Positions 12,106 to 22,544 of a DNA stretch of 64,000 nt are shown in pieces. A program made the translations under genes and the position numbers. The notes under the pieces are model-generated. The model did no database searches. It had not been told where the DNA came from and saw nothing but the letters and a program-made list of their open reading frames with translations. Origin of the DNA: Gammaproteobacteria bacterium (lineage in GTDB: Bacteria > Pseudomonadota > Gammaproteobacteria > Nevskiales > Nevskiaceae); assembly GCA_016182805.1 (NCBI GenBank), contig JACPFV010000023.1, positions 20,124 through 84,123 on the forward strand, given 5' to 3'. Each line of letters opens with the position of its first letter. The first letter of the stretch is position 1.

Positions 12106-12930
12106 ATGCGTCCCGAAGACCTGTTGCAGAAAGCCAGCCGGCTGCCGAGCGTTCCCAAGGTGGCGGCGCAGTTGCTTGCCTCCCTGGAGAGCGAGGACAC
12201 CACGGCCGCGGACATCGTGCGCATCGTCATGGCCGACCAGGCGCTGTCCGCCAAGATCCTGCAACTGGCCAATTCCGCCTTCTACAAGAAGGCGCGCACC
12301 ATTGCCACGGTGCAGGACGCGGCGGTGCTGCTGGGGACGACCGCGCTGCGCACCCTGGTCATCGGCGTCGGCGTGGCGGCCAACCTGCCGTTCCCGCCGG
12401 GCTTCGACGAGCGCCTGTTCTGGCGCTACAACCTGCATGCCGCGGTGGCGGCCAAGTTCCTGGCGCCGGCGGTGCACCTGGACCCGGACGTCGCGTTCTC
12501 GGCGGGCCTGCTGCACACCATCGGCGAGCCGATCATCGGCTTGGCGCTGCCCGACGCAGCCAGGCAGCTCGACCGCCAGTGGGCCTTCTTCGAGCGCGGG
12601 CGCGCCCAGGCTGAGCGCCGCCTGCTGGGGCTCGACTACGCGGAGATCGGCGGGTACCTGGCGGAGTCCTGGAACCTGCCGCCGGACCTGGTGGGCGCGC
12701 TGCGCCACTGCGCGGAGCCGGAGGCGGTGCAGCCGTTTCCGGCGCTGGCCGGGCTGGTGCGGCTGGCGGCGGACCTCGCCGTCTGCCACGAACTGGACCT
12801 TCCGGTCGGCGAGGCGCTGGCCGGCCCGACCGGCCGGCTGCTCGCGCAGCTGCGCCTGACGCCGCAGACGGTGCAGGGCATGCCGCCCGTGCGCAAGCTC
12901 GCCGAGGGGCTTGAGCTGTTCGTGCGCTAA
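12106..12930 (+). CDS. HDOD domain-containing protein (copy 1)
   Basis: HDOD core (LPSVPKVAAQLL...IVMADQALSAKILQLANSAFY...TIATVQDAAVLLGTTALRTLV); ATG 12106 (upstream TTG 12100). Confidence 0.85.
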   Translation: MRPEDLLQKASRLPSVPKVAAQLLASLESEDTTAADIVRIVMADQALSAKILQLANSAFYKKARTIATVQDAAVLLGTTALRTLVIGVGVAANLPFPPGFDERLFWRYNLHAAVAAKFLAPAVHLDPDVAFSAGLLHTIGEPIIGLALPDAARQLDRQWAFFERGRAQAERRLLGLDYAEIGGYLAESWNLPPDLVGALRHCAEPEAVQPFPALAGLVRLAADLAVCHELDLPVGEALAGPTGRLLAQLRLTPQTVQGMPPVRKLAEGLELFVR

Positions 12931-14012
12931 GCGAGCAGCGCGTCCAGCTTGCCCGTCACCGCGTCCACCGCGATGCGTTCCATCACCTCCGGGTCGCGCA
13001 CGCGCTGGCCCCAGCGCACTTCCTCCACCGGCTTGCCGAATTCCGCGCGCACCGCTTCGGGATAGACGTCGACCGTCCAGCGCGGGTCGATCGGCCCGGT
13101 GCGTGCCGGATTGGAGGACGCGTACAGGCCGATCACCGGCGTGCCGACCGTGCCGGCCATGTGCGCCGGCCCGGAGTCCGGGCACAGCACGGCGCGGGCG
13201 CGCTGGATCAGCGCGAGCAGCTGCTTGAGGCTGGTCTGGCCGACCAGGTTGGCGACGCGGTCCTTGCACAGCGCGGAGATCTCGCGGCCGTACTGCGCCT
13301 CCAGCTCGGTGCGCGCGCCGGTGAGGATCACCCTCATCCCATGGCGCTCCATGGCGTGGCGGGCGACCTCGGCGTAGCGTTGCGCGCTCCAGTTGCGGAA
13401 GTTGCGCGCGCGCTGGCTGGAGCAGGGGCTGATGAGCAGCGCGGGCGTGCCGTCGGCGATGTGGCGGCGGGCGAACTCGCGGTGCTCGTCGGCCAGCGGG
13501 ATGTCCCAGCGCAGCACGCGCTCCTTCACGCCGCAGGCCTCGGCGAAACCGAACAGGCCTTCCATGACGTGGCAGCGCGGCTTGGGCGCGACATGGCGGT
13601 TGGTGAACAGCCACTGGCCGTCGCGCGCGCGGCGGCGGTCGAAGCCGAGCTTGGCGCGCGCCGGCACCTGCCAGGCCAGCCCGTTGGCGCGCCATGACGC
13701 CTGCATGTGCAGCAGCAGGTCGAAGCGGCGCCCGCGCATCGCCTCGCGAAAGGTCCAGTCGCCGACCTGCTTGCGCTTCTTGTCGAACACCAGGAATTCG
13801 ATCCCGGGGATGTCTCCCAGTAAACTCGCCTCCACCGTGCCGATGATCCAGGTGAAGCGCGTCTGCGGCCACGCGGCCTGCAAGGTGCGCACGACCGGCA
13901 GGGTGTGGCAGCAATCGCCGATCGCCGACAGGCGCAGAATGCAGACCGATTCCGGGGAATGAGAGAGGGCAGCCAAGTGCGCGCGCAATCCGTGCAGGTG
14001 GGGGACGCGCAT
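12927..14012 (-). CDS. Glycosyltransferase family 9 / LPS heptosyltransferase-like
   Basis: ILRLSAIGDCCHTLPVVRTL, RFDLLLHMQ, CPDSGPAHMAGTVGTPVIGLYASSNPARTGP. Confidence 0.85.
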   Translation of the reverse strand: MRVPHLHGLRAHLAALSHSPESVCILRLSAIGDCCHTLPVVRTLQAAWPQTRFTWIIGTVEASLLGDIPGIEFLVFDKKRKQVGDWTFREAMRGRRFDLLLHMQASWRANGLAWQVPARAKLGFDRRRARDGQWLFTNRHVAPKPRCHVMEGLFGFAEACGVKERVLRWDIPLADEHREFARRHIADGTPALLISPCSSQRARNFRNWSAQRYAEVARHAMERHGMRVILTGARTELEAQYGREISALCKDRVANLVGQTSLKQLLALIQRARAVLCPDSGPAHMAGTVGTPVIGLYASSNPARTGPIDPRWTVDVYPEAVRAEFGKPVEEVRWGQRVRDPEVMERIAVDAVTGKLDALLA

Positions 14013-14699
14013 ATCCTATATGACGCCGACGCGGCGCCGGACATCGCGTCCCAGCACTTCGATCCGGCCTGGTGGCAGCAGCGGGGCGACGTGGTCGGCG
14101 GCGCCACCGGCCGCGGGGCGGTGTGCTTCGTGCGCGGCGGCGCCGCGGTGTGGGCGCTGCGCCACTACCGGCGCGGCGGCTGGATGGCGCGGCTGTCCGA
14201 CGACCGCTACTGGTGGACCGGGCTGGAGCGGACCCGGCCCTGGCGCGAATGGCGCCTGACCGCGGCGCTGCGCGCGCAGGGCCTGCCGGTGCCGGAGCCG
14301 GTCGCGGCGCGGGTCGTGCGAGACGGGCCGTTCTACCGCGGCGACCTCATCACGCGGCGCATCGAGGCGGCCGAGGTGCTGGCCGACCTGCTGCACGAGC
14401 GCGCGCTGCCGCTGGGCGACTGGCACCGCCTGGGCGGCGTGCTCAGGCGCTTCCAGGACGCCGGCGTGCGCCACGACGACATCAACGCGCGCAACGTCCT
14501 GCTCGACGCGCAGGGGCGCTTCCACCTTCTGGACTTCGACAAGGCGCGCATCGTGCCGCCCGGCCCCTGGCGCGAGCGCAACCTGGCGCGCTTCCGCCGC
14601 TCGCTGCACAAGTTCGCGCGCCGGGAGCCCCGTTTCCACTTCGCGCCCGCGGCCTGGGAGGCACTGGCGCAAGGTTACGAGACGAGCGCCCGTTTATGA
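13977..14699 (+). CDS. 3-deoxy-D-manno-octulosonic acid kinase-like (KdkA/WaaP family)
   Basis: RHYRRGGWMARLSDDRYWWTGLERTRPWREW, RHDDINARNVLLDAQGRFHLLDFDKAR kinase core; GTG start 13977 inferred. Confidence 0.8.
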   Translation: MRAQSVQVGDAHILYDADAAPDIASQHFDPAWWQQRGDVVGGATGRGAVCFVRGGAAVWALRHYRRGGWMARLSDDRYWWTGLERTRPWREWRLTAALRAQGLPVPEPVAARVVRDGPFYRGDLITRRIEAAEVLADLLHERALPLGDWHRLGGVLRRFQDAGVRHDDINARNVLLDAQGRFHLLDFDKARIVPPGPWRERNLARFRRSLHKFARREPRFHFAPAAWEALAQGYETSARL

Positions 14700-15559
14700 T
14701 TCCGTTACGCACTTCGTACGAGAGTTACCTCATGACTCCCCAAGAGATCCTCCAGCTCGCGCCCAAGCTTTCCACGGTGCCGGCCGTGGTCAGCGAGCTG
14801 CTGGAGGCGTTCAAGCGCGAGGAGACCAACGCGGAGAAGCTGGCGCGCATCCTGATGGCGGACCAGGGGCTTTCCGCCAAGACGCTGCGCCTGGCGAACT
14901 CGGCCTACTACCGCAAGTCGCGCGAGATTTCCAGCATCCGCGATGCCGTGGTGCTGCTGGGCGCGGACACCCTGCGCACGCTGGTGGTCAGCACCGCGCT
15001 GGCCGGCAACATCCCGGCGCCGCTGGGCTTCGACCGCATGCTGTTCTGGCGCTACAGCCTGCACACCGCCGGCGCGGCACGTCACTTGGCGCGGCATGCG
15101 GCGGTGGACCCGGATCTGGCGTTCGCCGTGGGGTTGATGCATGCCGTCGGCGAGCCGCTGGTCTGGCAGGCCCTGCCCAAGGAGAGCGCCTCGCTGGACC
15201 GGCGCGTGGCCTTCTACCACACGCGCCAGCGCGCCGCCGCGGAGCGCGAGGCGCTGGGCACCGACCATGCGCAGGTGGGGGCGCTGCTGGCCGAGCGCTG
15301 GAGCTTTCCGACGGCGATGGTCGAGGGCATCCGCCTGACGGCCGACCCGTTGGAGGTGGAGCCGTTCCCGGCGCTGGCCGGCGTGGCGCGGCTGGCGGCG
15401 GATGTCGCCGCGGCGCACGAGGCGGCCGAGGACGACGATGCCGTGGTCAAGGGCCTGGATGCGGCGCTGCTGAAGAAGCTTGGCCTGAAGGCCGACCCGA
15501 TCCGCGAGATGCTGCCGGTGCCGCAGCTGGTCGAAGACCTGACCTGGCTGGTTCAGTAG
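14696..15559 (+). CDS. HDOD domain-containing protein (copy 2)
   Basis: Clear paralogue of the 12106 gene (LSTVPAVVSELLEAFK...ILMADQGLSAKTLRLANSAYYRKSREISSIRDAVVLLGADTLRTLVV); ATG 14696 overlaps kdkA stop (ATGA), alternative ATG 14732. Confidence 0.85.
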   Translation: MIPLRTSYESYLMTPQEILQLAPKLSTVPAVVSELLEAFKREETNAEKLARILMADQGLSAKTLRLANSAYYRKSREISSIRDAVVLLGADTLRTLVVSTALAGNIPAPLGFDRMLFWRYSLHTAGAARHLARHAAVDPDLAFAVGLMHAVGEPLVWQALPKESASLDRRVAFYHTRQRAAAEREALGTDHAQVGALLAERWSFPTAMVEGIRLTADPLEVEPFPALAGVARLAADVAAAHEAAEDDDAVVKGLDAALLKKLGLKADPIREMLPVPQLVEDLTWLVQ

Positions 15560-16698
15560 CCGAGCTGCCGCGCCGCGAGGTCGTACATGATCTCGCGGCT
15601 GCCGCCGCCGATCGTCAGTACTTTCGTCTCGCGGTAGATGCGCTCGGTCTTGCTGCCGCGCACGTAGCCGGCACCGCCCAGCACCTGCATCGCCTCGCCG
15701 GCGACGCGCTCCAGCGTTTCCGTGGCCAGGTTCTTGAGCAGAGCGAGTTCCGCTACCGGCATCGCGCCCTTGCCCACGCGCCAGGCCAGCACATCGAGAT
15801 GGGACTTGACCGCGTCCAGGCGCATCTTCATCTCCGCCAGCTTGTGGCGGATCACTTGGTTGCGGATCAGCGGCTTGCCGAAGGTCTGGCGCTCGCGCGC
15901 CCAGGCCAGGGCTTCCTCGTAGCAGACCTGGCCGAAGGCCCAGGCCTGGGCGGCGAGCATGATCCGCTCGTTGTTGAAGTTGAGCATGATCGCCATGAAG
16001 CCGGCGTTCTCCGGGCCGATGCGGTTGGCGACCGGCACGCGGCAGTTGTCGAAGTACAGCGTGGCGGTGTCCGAGCACCACCAGCCCATCTTTTTCAGCG
16101 GCGTGCGCGCCAAGCCGGGCGTGTCGCCCTCGATCGCCAGCACCGAGATGCCTTCCATGCCGGGGCCGCCGGTGCGCACCGCGGTGGTGATGTAATCGGC
16201 GCGCATGCCGGAGGTGATGAACGTCTTGGAGCCGTTGACCACGTAGACCTCACCCTCGCGCCGCGCCGTGGTCTTGATCGCCGCCACGTCGGAGCCGCCG
16301 CTGGGTTCGGTCACGGCCAGCGCCGCGATCTTGTCGCCCGCCAGCACCGGCGCCACGAAGCGCTGCTTCTGCTCTTTCGTGCCGGCCTTGGCGATGGGCG
16401 GGGAGCCGATGCCGTGCGACATCAGGCCTGCGATCAGGCCGCCGGAGCCGGCGCGGGCCAGCTCCTCGGTCAGGACGATGGTGTAGAACGGGTCCGGCAC
16501 CGCGATTCCGCCACAATCCTCCGGAAAGCCGACGCCCAGGACGCCGGCTTCCGCCGCCTTCTTGTGCAGCTCGCGCGGCAGCGTTTCCGCCGCCTCCCAG
16601 GCCTCGATGTGGGGTGCGCACTCTTTTTCGACGAAGCGGCGCACCTGGAGGCGGAAGGTTTCGTGGTCTTCGGTGTAGAACGGGCTTTTGGCGCTCAT
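15553..16698 (-). CDS. Acyl-CoA dehydrogenase
   Basis: ALAVTEPSGGSDVAAIKTTARREG, FITSGMRADYITTAVRTGG, LGGAGYVRGSKTERIYRETKVLTIGGGSREIM. Confidence 0.9.
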   Translation of the reverse strand: MSAKSPFYTEDHETFRLQVRRFVEKECAPHIEAWEAAETLPRELHKKAAEAGVLGVGFPEDCGGIAVPDPFYTIVLTEELARAGSGGLIAGLMSHGIGSPPIAKAGTKEQKQRFVAPVLAGDKIAALAVTEPSGGSDVAAIKTTARREGEVYVVNGSKTFITSGMRADYITTAVRTGGPGMEGISVLAIEGDTPGLARTPLKKMGWWCSDTATLYFDNCRVPVANRIGPENAGFMAIMLNFNNERIMLAAQAWAFGQVCYEEALAWARERQTFGKPLIRNQVIRHKLAEMKMRLDAVKSHLDVLAWRVGKGAMPVAELALLKNLATETLERVAGEAMQVLGGAGYVRGSKTERIYRETKVLTIGGGSREIMYDLAARQLGY

Positions 16699-16828
16699 GC
16701 GGTCGGGCCTTCATGGAAAAGGTGGTGGGGGGCAGCCGAACCTTACCCGCTGCGCTAGGATGCGAACAAGCGCGCGAATCGCGTGTCTACAGCCCGGGTC
16801 ATTGCCGACCACAACGAGGATTAGAACC

Positions 16829-18508
16829 ATGGCTGAGGGAACCAGTGCCGTAAGCATCGCCGAGCAGAGCCACCCGCTGGCGCGCATTTACCATTGGGAG
16901 AAGACGCGCGCCCACCACGTCTACCTGACGCAGCCCATGGGCGGCGGCAAGCTGCGCGACTACACCTGGTTGCAGGCGGTGGGCGAGGCGCGCCGGATGG
17001 CGGCGTACCTGCAATCGCTGGGCATCCCCAAGGGCGCCAACGTCGCGCTGCTGTCCAAGAACTGCGCGCACTGGGTCATGGCCGACTTCGCCATCTGGAT
17101 GGCCGGCTACGTCACCGTGCCGCTGTACCCCACGCTGGCCGCGGACACGGTGCGGCAGATCCTGGAGCATTCCGAGTCCAAGGCGCTGTTCGTCGGCAAG
17201 CTCGACGGGTGGGACCAGATGAAGGCCGGCGTGCCCAAGGGCCTGCCGTGCATCTCGTTCCCGCTGTCCCCGCCCAACGACTTCCCGACCTGGGACGACA
17301 TCGTCGCCCGGACCGCGCCGCTGGAAGGCACGCCGATGCGGCCGATGGACGACCTCGCCACCATCATCTACACCTCCGGCACCACCGGCATGCCCAAGGG
17401 CGTGATGCACGCCTTCAAGTCCTTCGCCGGCGCGCCGGAGGCGATCCGCCAGGGCTTCGGCCTGCGCGAGGACGACCGCATGCTGTCGTACCTGCCGCTG
17501 GCCCACGTCGCCGAGCGCTGGTGCGTGGAGGCCTGCTCGATCAACGCCGGCTTCCGCATCTTCTTCGCCGACTCGCTGGAAAGCTTCGCCGCCGACCTGC
17601 GGCGCGCGCGCCCGACCTTCTTCATCTCGGTGCCGCGCTTGTGGACCAAGTTCCAGCAGGGCGTGTTCGCCAAGTTCCCCAAGCGAAAGCTGGATCTGCT
17701 GTTCAAGATCCCGGTGGTCGACCGGATCGTCAAGAAGAAGATCCTCGAAGGCCTCGGCCTGGACCAGGTGCGCTTCGCCGGCGGCGGCGCCGCGCCGATG
17801 CCGCCGGCGCTCATCAGCTGGTTTCGCGAGCTGGGCGTGGAGCTGCTGGAAGGCTACGGCATGACCGAGAACTTCGGCTGCTCGCACGGCTCCTTCCCCG
17901 GCCGCAGTCGCGTGGGCTACGTCGGCGGCAACTGGCCGGGCAGCGAGTCGAAGCTGTCCGGGACCGGCGAAGTGCTGACGCGCTCGCCCTGGACCATGCT
18001 CGGTTACTTCAAGGACCCGGAGAAGACGCGCGAGGCCTTCACCGCCGACGGCTGGCTCAAGACTGGCGACCTGGGCGAGTTCGACGAGCAGGGCCGCCTG
18101 CGCATCACGGGCCGCGCCAAGGAGCTGTTCAAGACCTCCAAGGGCAAGTACGTCGCCCCGGCGCCGATCGAGAACAAGCTGTCCACGCATCCCAGGATCG
18201 AGGCCGTATGCGTTGCCGGTGCCGACCAGGGCCAGCCCTGCGCGCTGGTGATGCTGGCGGCCGACGCGGCGCGCGAGCCGCGCGAGGCGCTGACGCACTC
18301 GCTGGCCAAGCATCTGGAGCAGATCAACGCCACGCTCGACCCGCACGAGCAGATGGATTTCCTGCTGGTGGTGAAGGACGCCTGGAACGTCGAGAACGGC
18401 TTTCTGACGCCCAGCATGAAGATCAAGCGCAACGCGATCGAAAGCGCCTACGGCAAGTATCTCGACGGCTGGTACGCGAAGCGGCAGCCGGTGATCTGGC
18501 AGAGTTGA
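16829..18508 (+). CDS. AMP-dependent synthetase/ligase (long-chain/terpenoid acyl-CoA synthetase-like)
   Basis: AMP-binding signature TIIYTSGTTGMPKGVMHAF, GYGMTENFG, TGDLGEFDEQGRLRITGRAKELFKTSKGKYVAPAPIE. Confidence 0.9.
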   Translation: MAEGTSAVSIAEQSHPLARIYHWEKTRAHHVYLTQPMGGGKLRDYTWLQAVGEARRMAAYLQSLGIPKGANVALLSKNCAHWVMADFAIWMAGYVTVPLYPTLAADTVRQILEHSESKALFVGKLDGWDQMKAGVPKGLPCISFPLSPPNDFPTWDDIVARTAPLEGTPMRPMDDLATIIYTSGTTGMPKGVMHAFKSFAGAPEAIRQGFGLREDDRMLSYLPLAHVAERWCVEACSINAGFRIFFADSLESFAADLRRARPTFFISVPRLWTKFQQGVFAKFPKRKLDLLFKIPVVDRIVKKKILEGLGLDQVRFAGGGAAPMPPALISWFRELGVELLEGYGMTENFGCSHGSFPGRSRVGYVGGNWPGSESKLSGTGEVLTRSPWTMLGYFKDPEKTREAFTADGWLKTGDLGEFDEQGRLRITGRAKELFKTSKGKYVAPAPIENKLSTHPRIEAVCVAGADQGQPCALVMLAADAAREPREALTHSLAKHLEQINATLDPHEQMDFLLVVKDAWNVENGFLTPSMKIKRNAIESAYGKYLDGWYAKRQPVIWQS

Positions 18509-18520
18509 GCCGTCGGGAAA

Positions 18521-19399
<879 letters not shown>

Positions 19400-19540
19400 G
19401 CGCGATGCTCGGAACTTGCGAAAGGCGTGGATTTTCGCACGCCGGCCCGGACGCCAACAAATATTGGCGCGGCGCATCCCTGCTCCGCGTCCGGACGGAC
19501 TCGCTGCGCTCGCCCAAATTCGTTCCCGACGCATTTGCCG

Positions 19541-19570
19541 TTGACCGTCGCGGAACGCGCCCCGGATAAT
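19541..19570 (+). promoter_or_regulatory. Sigma-70-like promoter for the tRNA-Pro transcript
   Basis: TTGACC (19541-19546), 18-nt spacer, GATAAT (19565-19570), just upstream of the truncated tRNA copy. Confidence 0.6.
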
Positions 19571-19592
19571 GCCGGCCCGCAGCATTCCGGAT

Positions 19593-19636
19593 CGGGGCGT
19601 AGCGCAGCCGGGTGGCGCACCTGCCTTGGGGTGCGG
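19593..19636 (+). pseudogene. Truncated tRNA-Pro copy (5' part only: acceptor 5' strand, D-arm, anticodon arm)
   Basis: First 38 nt match the intact tRNA-Pro at 19788 with 2 differences, then diverge; no T-arm or acceptor 3' strand. Confidence 0.7.
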
Positions 19637-19764
19637 AATCGCGCTTAGGCGATGACTCGATGTCATCGCCTGCGAATCCGCACGCCGCTGACAGGAAGTG
19701 CGCGGCGGGGTCACTTGGCGAGGCAGGAGGCCGAGCCTAGTGACAGACTGCGACCGGGGCAGTC
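19631..19764 (+). ncRNA. Highly structured leader region between truncated and intact tRNA-Pro (four consecutive hairpins)
   Basis: Hairpins at 19631-19683, 19684-19706, 19710-19744 and 19746-19764 found by inspection. Confidence 0.5.
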
Positions 19765-19787
19765 GGTTGGAAGTGCGATTTTCGTGT

Positions 19788-19866
<79 letters not shown>

Positions 19867-19903
19867 CCGCCGTAAAAAAGCGGTCGGCATACATGGGGAC
19901 TCC

Positions 19904-22492
19904 ATGCGTCAACCATTCGGGGGTTCCGCGCCAATCAGGGACGTTTGCGCGAAAAGGCAGCGGCCTCGATGCCGGAGCCGGGGATGGGTTGTGCTGGTCG
20001 CCGTGGTGTCTCTGACTGGCTGCGCCGATCCCAACGGCGGAAGCGCCGATGCTCAGCCGCATGCGGCCGATGGCGCCGCGCTGCGTGCCGAGACCACCGC
20101 CAGCCCCTGGAGCCTGCGCTTCGTCGACGCGCAGGGCGCGGTCGTGTTGACCGAGCATCCGGGCACGGGCGCCGGCCCGTCCGGGCGGCTGGGCTTCCAG
20201 ACCCTGGGCAGCGCCTGGTGGCATGCAACCGGGGCGGTCTCGGAGTCGCGGGATGGCGGCATCTATGACGCGACGCTGGCGACCACCGACCCGGCCGGCC
20301 GGCGCATCGCGGTGCGCATCGCGCCGGACGCCGAAGGCGTGGTGCGCCTGAGCGCGCGGGTAGAGGGCGCTTCGACCGCCGACGTGACCGCGCTGGGCAT
20401 CGGCTTCGCCGCGCGCGAGGGCGAGCGCGAGCGCTACCTGGGCTTCGGCGAACGCTCGAACGCGGTGGCGCAGAACGGCAACACGGTCGAGAACTTCGTC
20501 GGCGAGGGACCGTGGCCGCTGGAGCAGCGGCCGTTCGTGTACGGCTTCACGCCCGCCTGCTGCTACCGCCCGCGCGACGACGCGGCGAGCTTCCCGGTGC
20601 CCTGGCTGCTGTCCAGCGCCGGTTACGGCGTGCTGGTGGATAGCCCGGAAACCAGCAACTTCCGCCTCGGCTCCGATGCCGCGGACGCCTGGAGCGTCGA
20701 GGTGTCGGGGGACACCGAGCTGGCGCTGCGCGTGTTCGCCGGGCCGACCCCGGCCGATGCGCTGCGGCGCTTCACGGCCGCCACCGGGCGCCAGCCCGCG
20801 CCGACGGCGCCGTGGTTCCTCGGCGTCTGGATCATGCCCAACAACTTCGACGTCGAGGACCTGCCCGCCGAGCGGGCACGCGTGCGGCTGCTGCGCGACG
20901 CCGACGTGCCGGTGTCGGCGGCCGAGACCACCATGCAGTACCTGCCCTGCGGCGAGGTGCACGGCCTGCGCGAGGCGAGCCAGGCGCGCGTCGAGAGCTT
21001 CCATGCCGAGGGTCTGGCGATCCTGGCGTACCTGCATTCGCAGATCTGCACCGAGTACGCGGAGGTCTACGATCGCTTCGAGCGGAACGGCTGGTTCATC
21101 CGGAACGCGCTCGGCCAGCCGTACGTGTATCGCCAGTTCGCCGACCGCCATCCCGCGGGCGTGATCGTGAGCGCGGTGGATTTCAGCGCGCCCGGCGCGG
21201 CCGCGGCCTTCGGCGAGCTGATCGGCGAGGCGGTGCGCGACGGTTACGACGGCTGGATGGAGGACTACGGCGAATACGCGCCGCCCGACGGCGTCTATGC
21301 CAACGGCGAGCCGGGTGCGCGCATGCACAACCTGTATCCGACCGGTTACCACTGCGGCGCGATCGAGTACTCGCGCGGCATCGACCAGCCGGTCGCCGGC
21401 TTCGTGCGCTCGGGCTGGACCGGCACCGCGGCCTGCGCGCGGCTGGTGTGGTCGGGCGATCCGTCGGCGCGCTGGGACTTCGACGGCCTGGAGTCGGCGC
21501 TGTACAACGGCCTGACCATGGGGCTGTCGGGCGTGGGGCTGTGGGCCTCGGAGCTGGGCGGCCTGTTCGAGAACGGCCTGGACCGGCTGACGCCGGAGCT
21601 GCTGATCCGCTGGACGCAGTTCGGCGCGGTTTCGCCCTGGATCAAGGCGCGCAAGCAGTCGATCAACCTGCCGCCGGACCCGACGCTGAGCCGCCCGCAG
21701 ATCTGGGATCCGGACGTCCTGCCGATCTTCCGCCGCTACGCGAAGCTGCACACGCAGCTCTATCCGTACCTCGACGCGGCGGTCGCCGAGTACCGCGCCA
21801 GCGGCCTGCCGCTGATGCGCCACCTGGCGCTGGTATACCCGCAGGACGCCAGCGCCGTCGCCAAGGACGACCAATTCCTGTTCGGTCCCGACCTGCTGGC
21901 GGCGCCGGTCATCCGGCCCGGCCAGACCACGCGGGCGCTGTACCTGCCGCAGGGGACGTGGGTGGACTGGTGGCGCACGCTGCGCTACGACGAGGCCAGC
22001 GGCGGCTTCACGCTCGGCGCCGCGAGCCTGCGCGCGGGCGGCGGCGACGTCGAGCTGCCGGCGCCGCTGGAGGAACTGCCGCTGCTGGTGCGTGCCGGCG
22101 CGGTGTTGCCCCTGCTGCCGCCGGAGGTGGACACGCTGGCCGACTACGGCGCCGGCGTGGACCTCGTGCGCCTGGCCGACCGTCGCGACCGCCTCAATTT
22201 GCTGGCGTTTCCGCGCGGCGGCTCCGTTTCGCGCTTCTACCGGGACGGCGCGCTGGTCTCGACCGAGGCGCCGGGCCGCTGGACCCTTGCGATCCGCTCG
22301 TCGGTCGAGCGCCGCTACGACCTCCAGGCCTCGCTCGCCACGCTCAATGCGCCGTTCCACGTCTGCCGGGTGCGGCGCGACGGCCGGCCGCTGCCGGCGG
22401 GCGAGTGGAGCTACGACCCGGCCACGCGGGTCCTGAACGCGCGGTTTGCGCTCGCCAGCGGGACGCTGGAGTTCCTGGGCTGCCCGCCGTAG
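19904..22492 (+). CDS. Glycoside hydrolase family 31 protein, predicted lipoprotein
   Basis: Lipobox-like VVSLTGC after a hydrophobic stretch; GH31 features ([51 protein letters not shown]); start codon uncertain. Confidence 0.8.
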   Translation: MRQPFGGSAPIRDVCAKRQRPRCRSRGWVVLVAVVSLTGCADPNGGSADAQPHAADGAALRAETTASPWSLRFVDAQGAVVLTEHPGTGAGPSGRLGFQTLGSAWWHATGAVSESRDGGIYDATLATTDPAGRRIAVRIAPDAEGVVRLSARVEGASTADVTALGIGFAAREGERERYLGFGERSNAVAQNGNTVENFVGEGPWPLEQRPFVYGFTPACCYRPRDDAASFPVPWLLSSAGYGVLVDSPETSNFRLGSDAADAWSVEVSGDTELALRVFAGPTPADALRRFTAATGRQPAPTAPWFLGVWIMPNNFDVEDLPAERARVRLLRDADVPVSAAETTMQYLPCGEVHGLREASQARVESFHAEGLAILAYLHSQICTEYAEVYDRFERNGWFIRNALGQPYVYRQFADRHPAGVIVSAVDFSAPGAAAAFGELIGEAVRDGYDGWMEDYGEYAPPDGVYANGEPGARMHNLYPTGYHCGAIEYSRGIDQPVAGFVRSGWTGTAACARLVWSGDPSARWDFDGLESALYNGLTMGLSGVGLWASELGGLFENGLDRLTPELLIRWTQFGAVSPWIKARKQSINLPPDPTLSRPQIWDPDVLPIFRRYAKLHTQLYPYLDAAVAEYRASGLPLMRHLALVYPQDASAVAKDDQFLFGPDLLAAPVIRPGQTTRALYLPQGTWVDWWRTLRYDEASGGFTLGAASLRAGGGDVELPAPLEELPLLVRAGAVLPLLPPEVDTLADYGAGVDLVRLADRRDRLNLLAFPRGGSVSRFYRDGALVSTEAPGRWTLAIRSSVERRYDLQASLATLNAPFHVCRVRRDGRPLPAGEWSYDPATRVLNARFALASGTLEFLGCPP

Positions 22493-22544
22493 GGCGACAG
22501 GGCGGCCGGCGGGCGTGCCGCCAGCGGTAGCCCTCGGCGCGGCT

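Noticed and set aside
19631-19764. Known ncRNA such as RNase P RNA, tmRNA or 4.5S SRP RNA
   Set aside because: None of the hallmark motifs I know for these RNAs (e.g. GGAAAGUCCGGGC, GGAAGGAAGCAG) is present; a covariance search is needed to exclude other families.
19593-19787. Group I intron in tRNA-Pro
   Set aside because: TGCGG/CCGCA pairing near the anticodon break superficially recalls a P4 helix, but I could not find the conserved R and S (P7) segments, and a complete tRNA rather than only a 3' exon follows.
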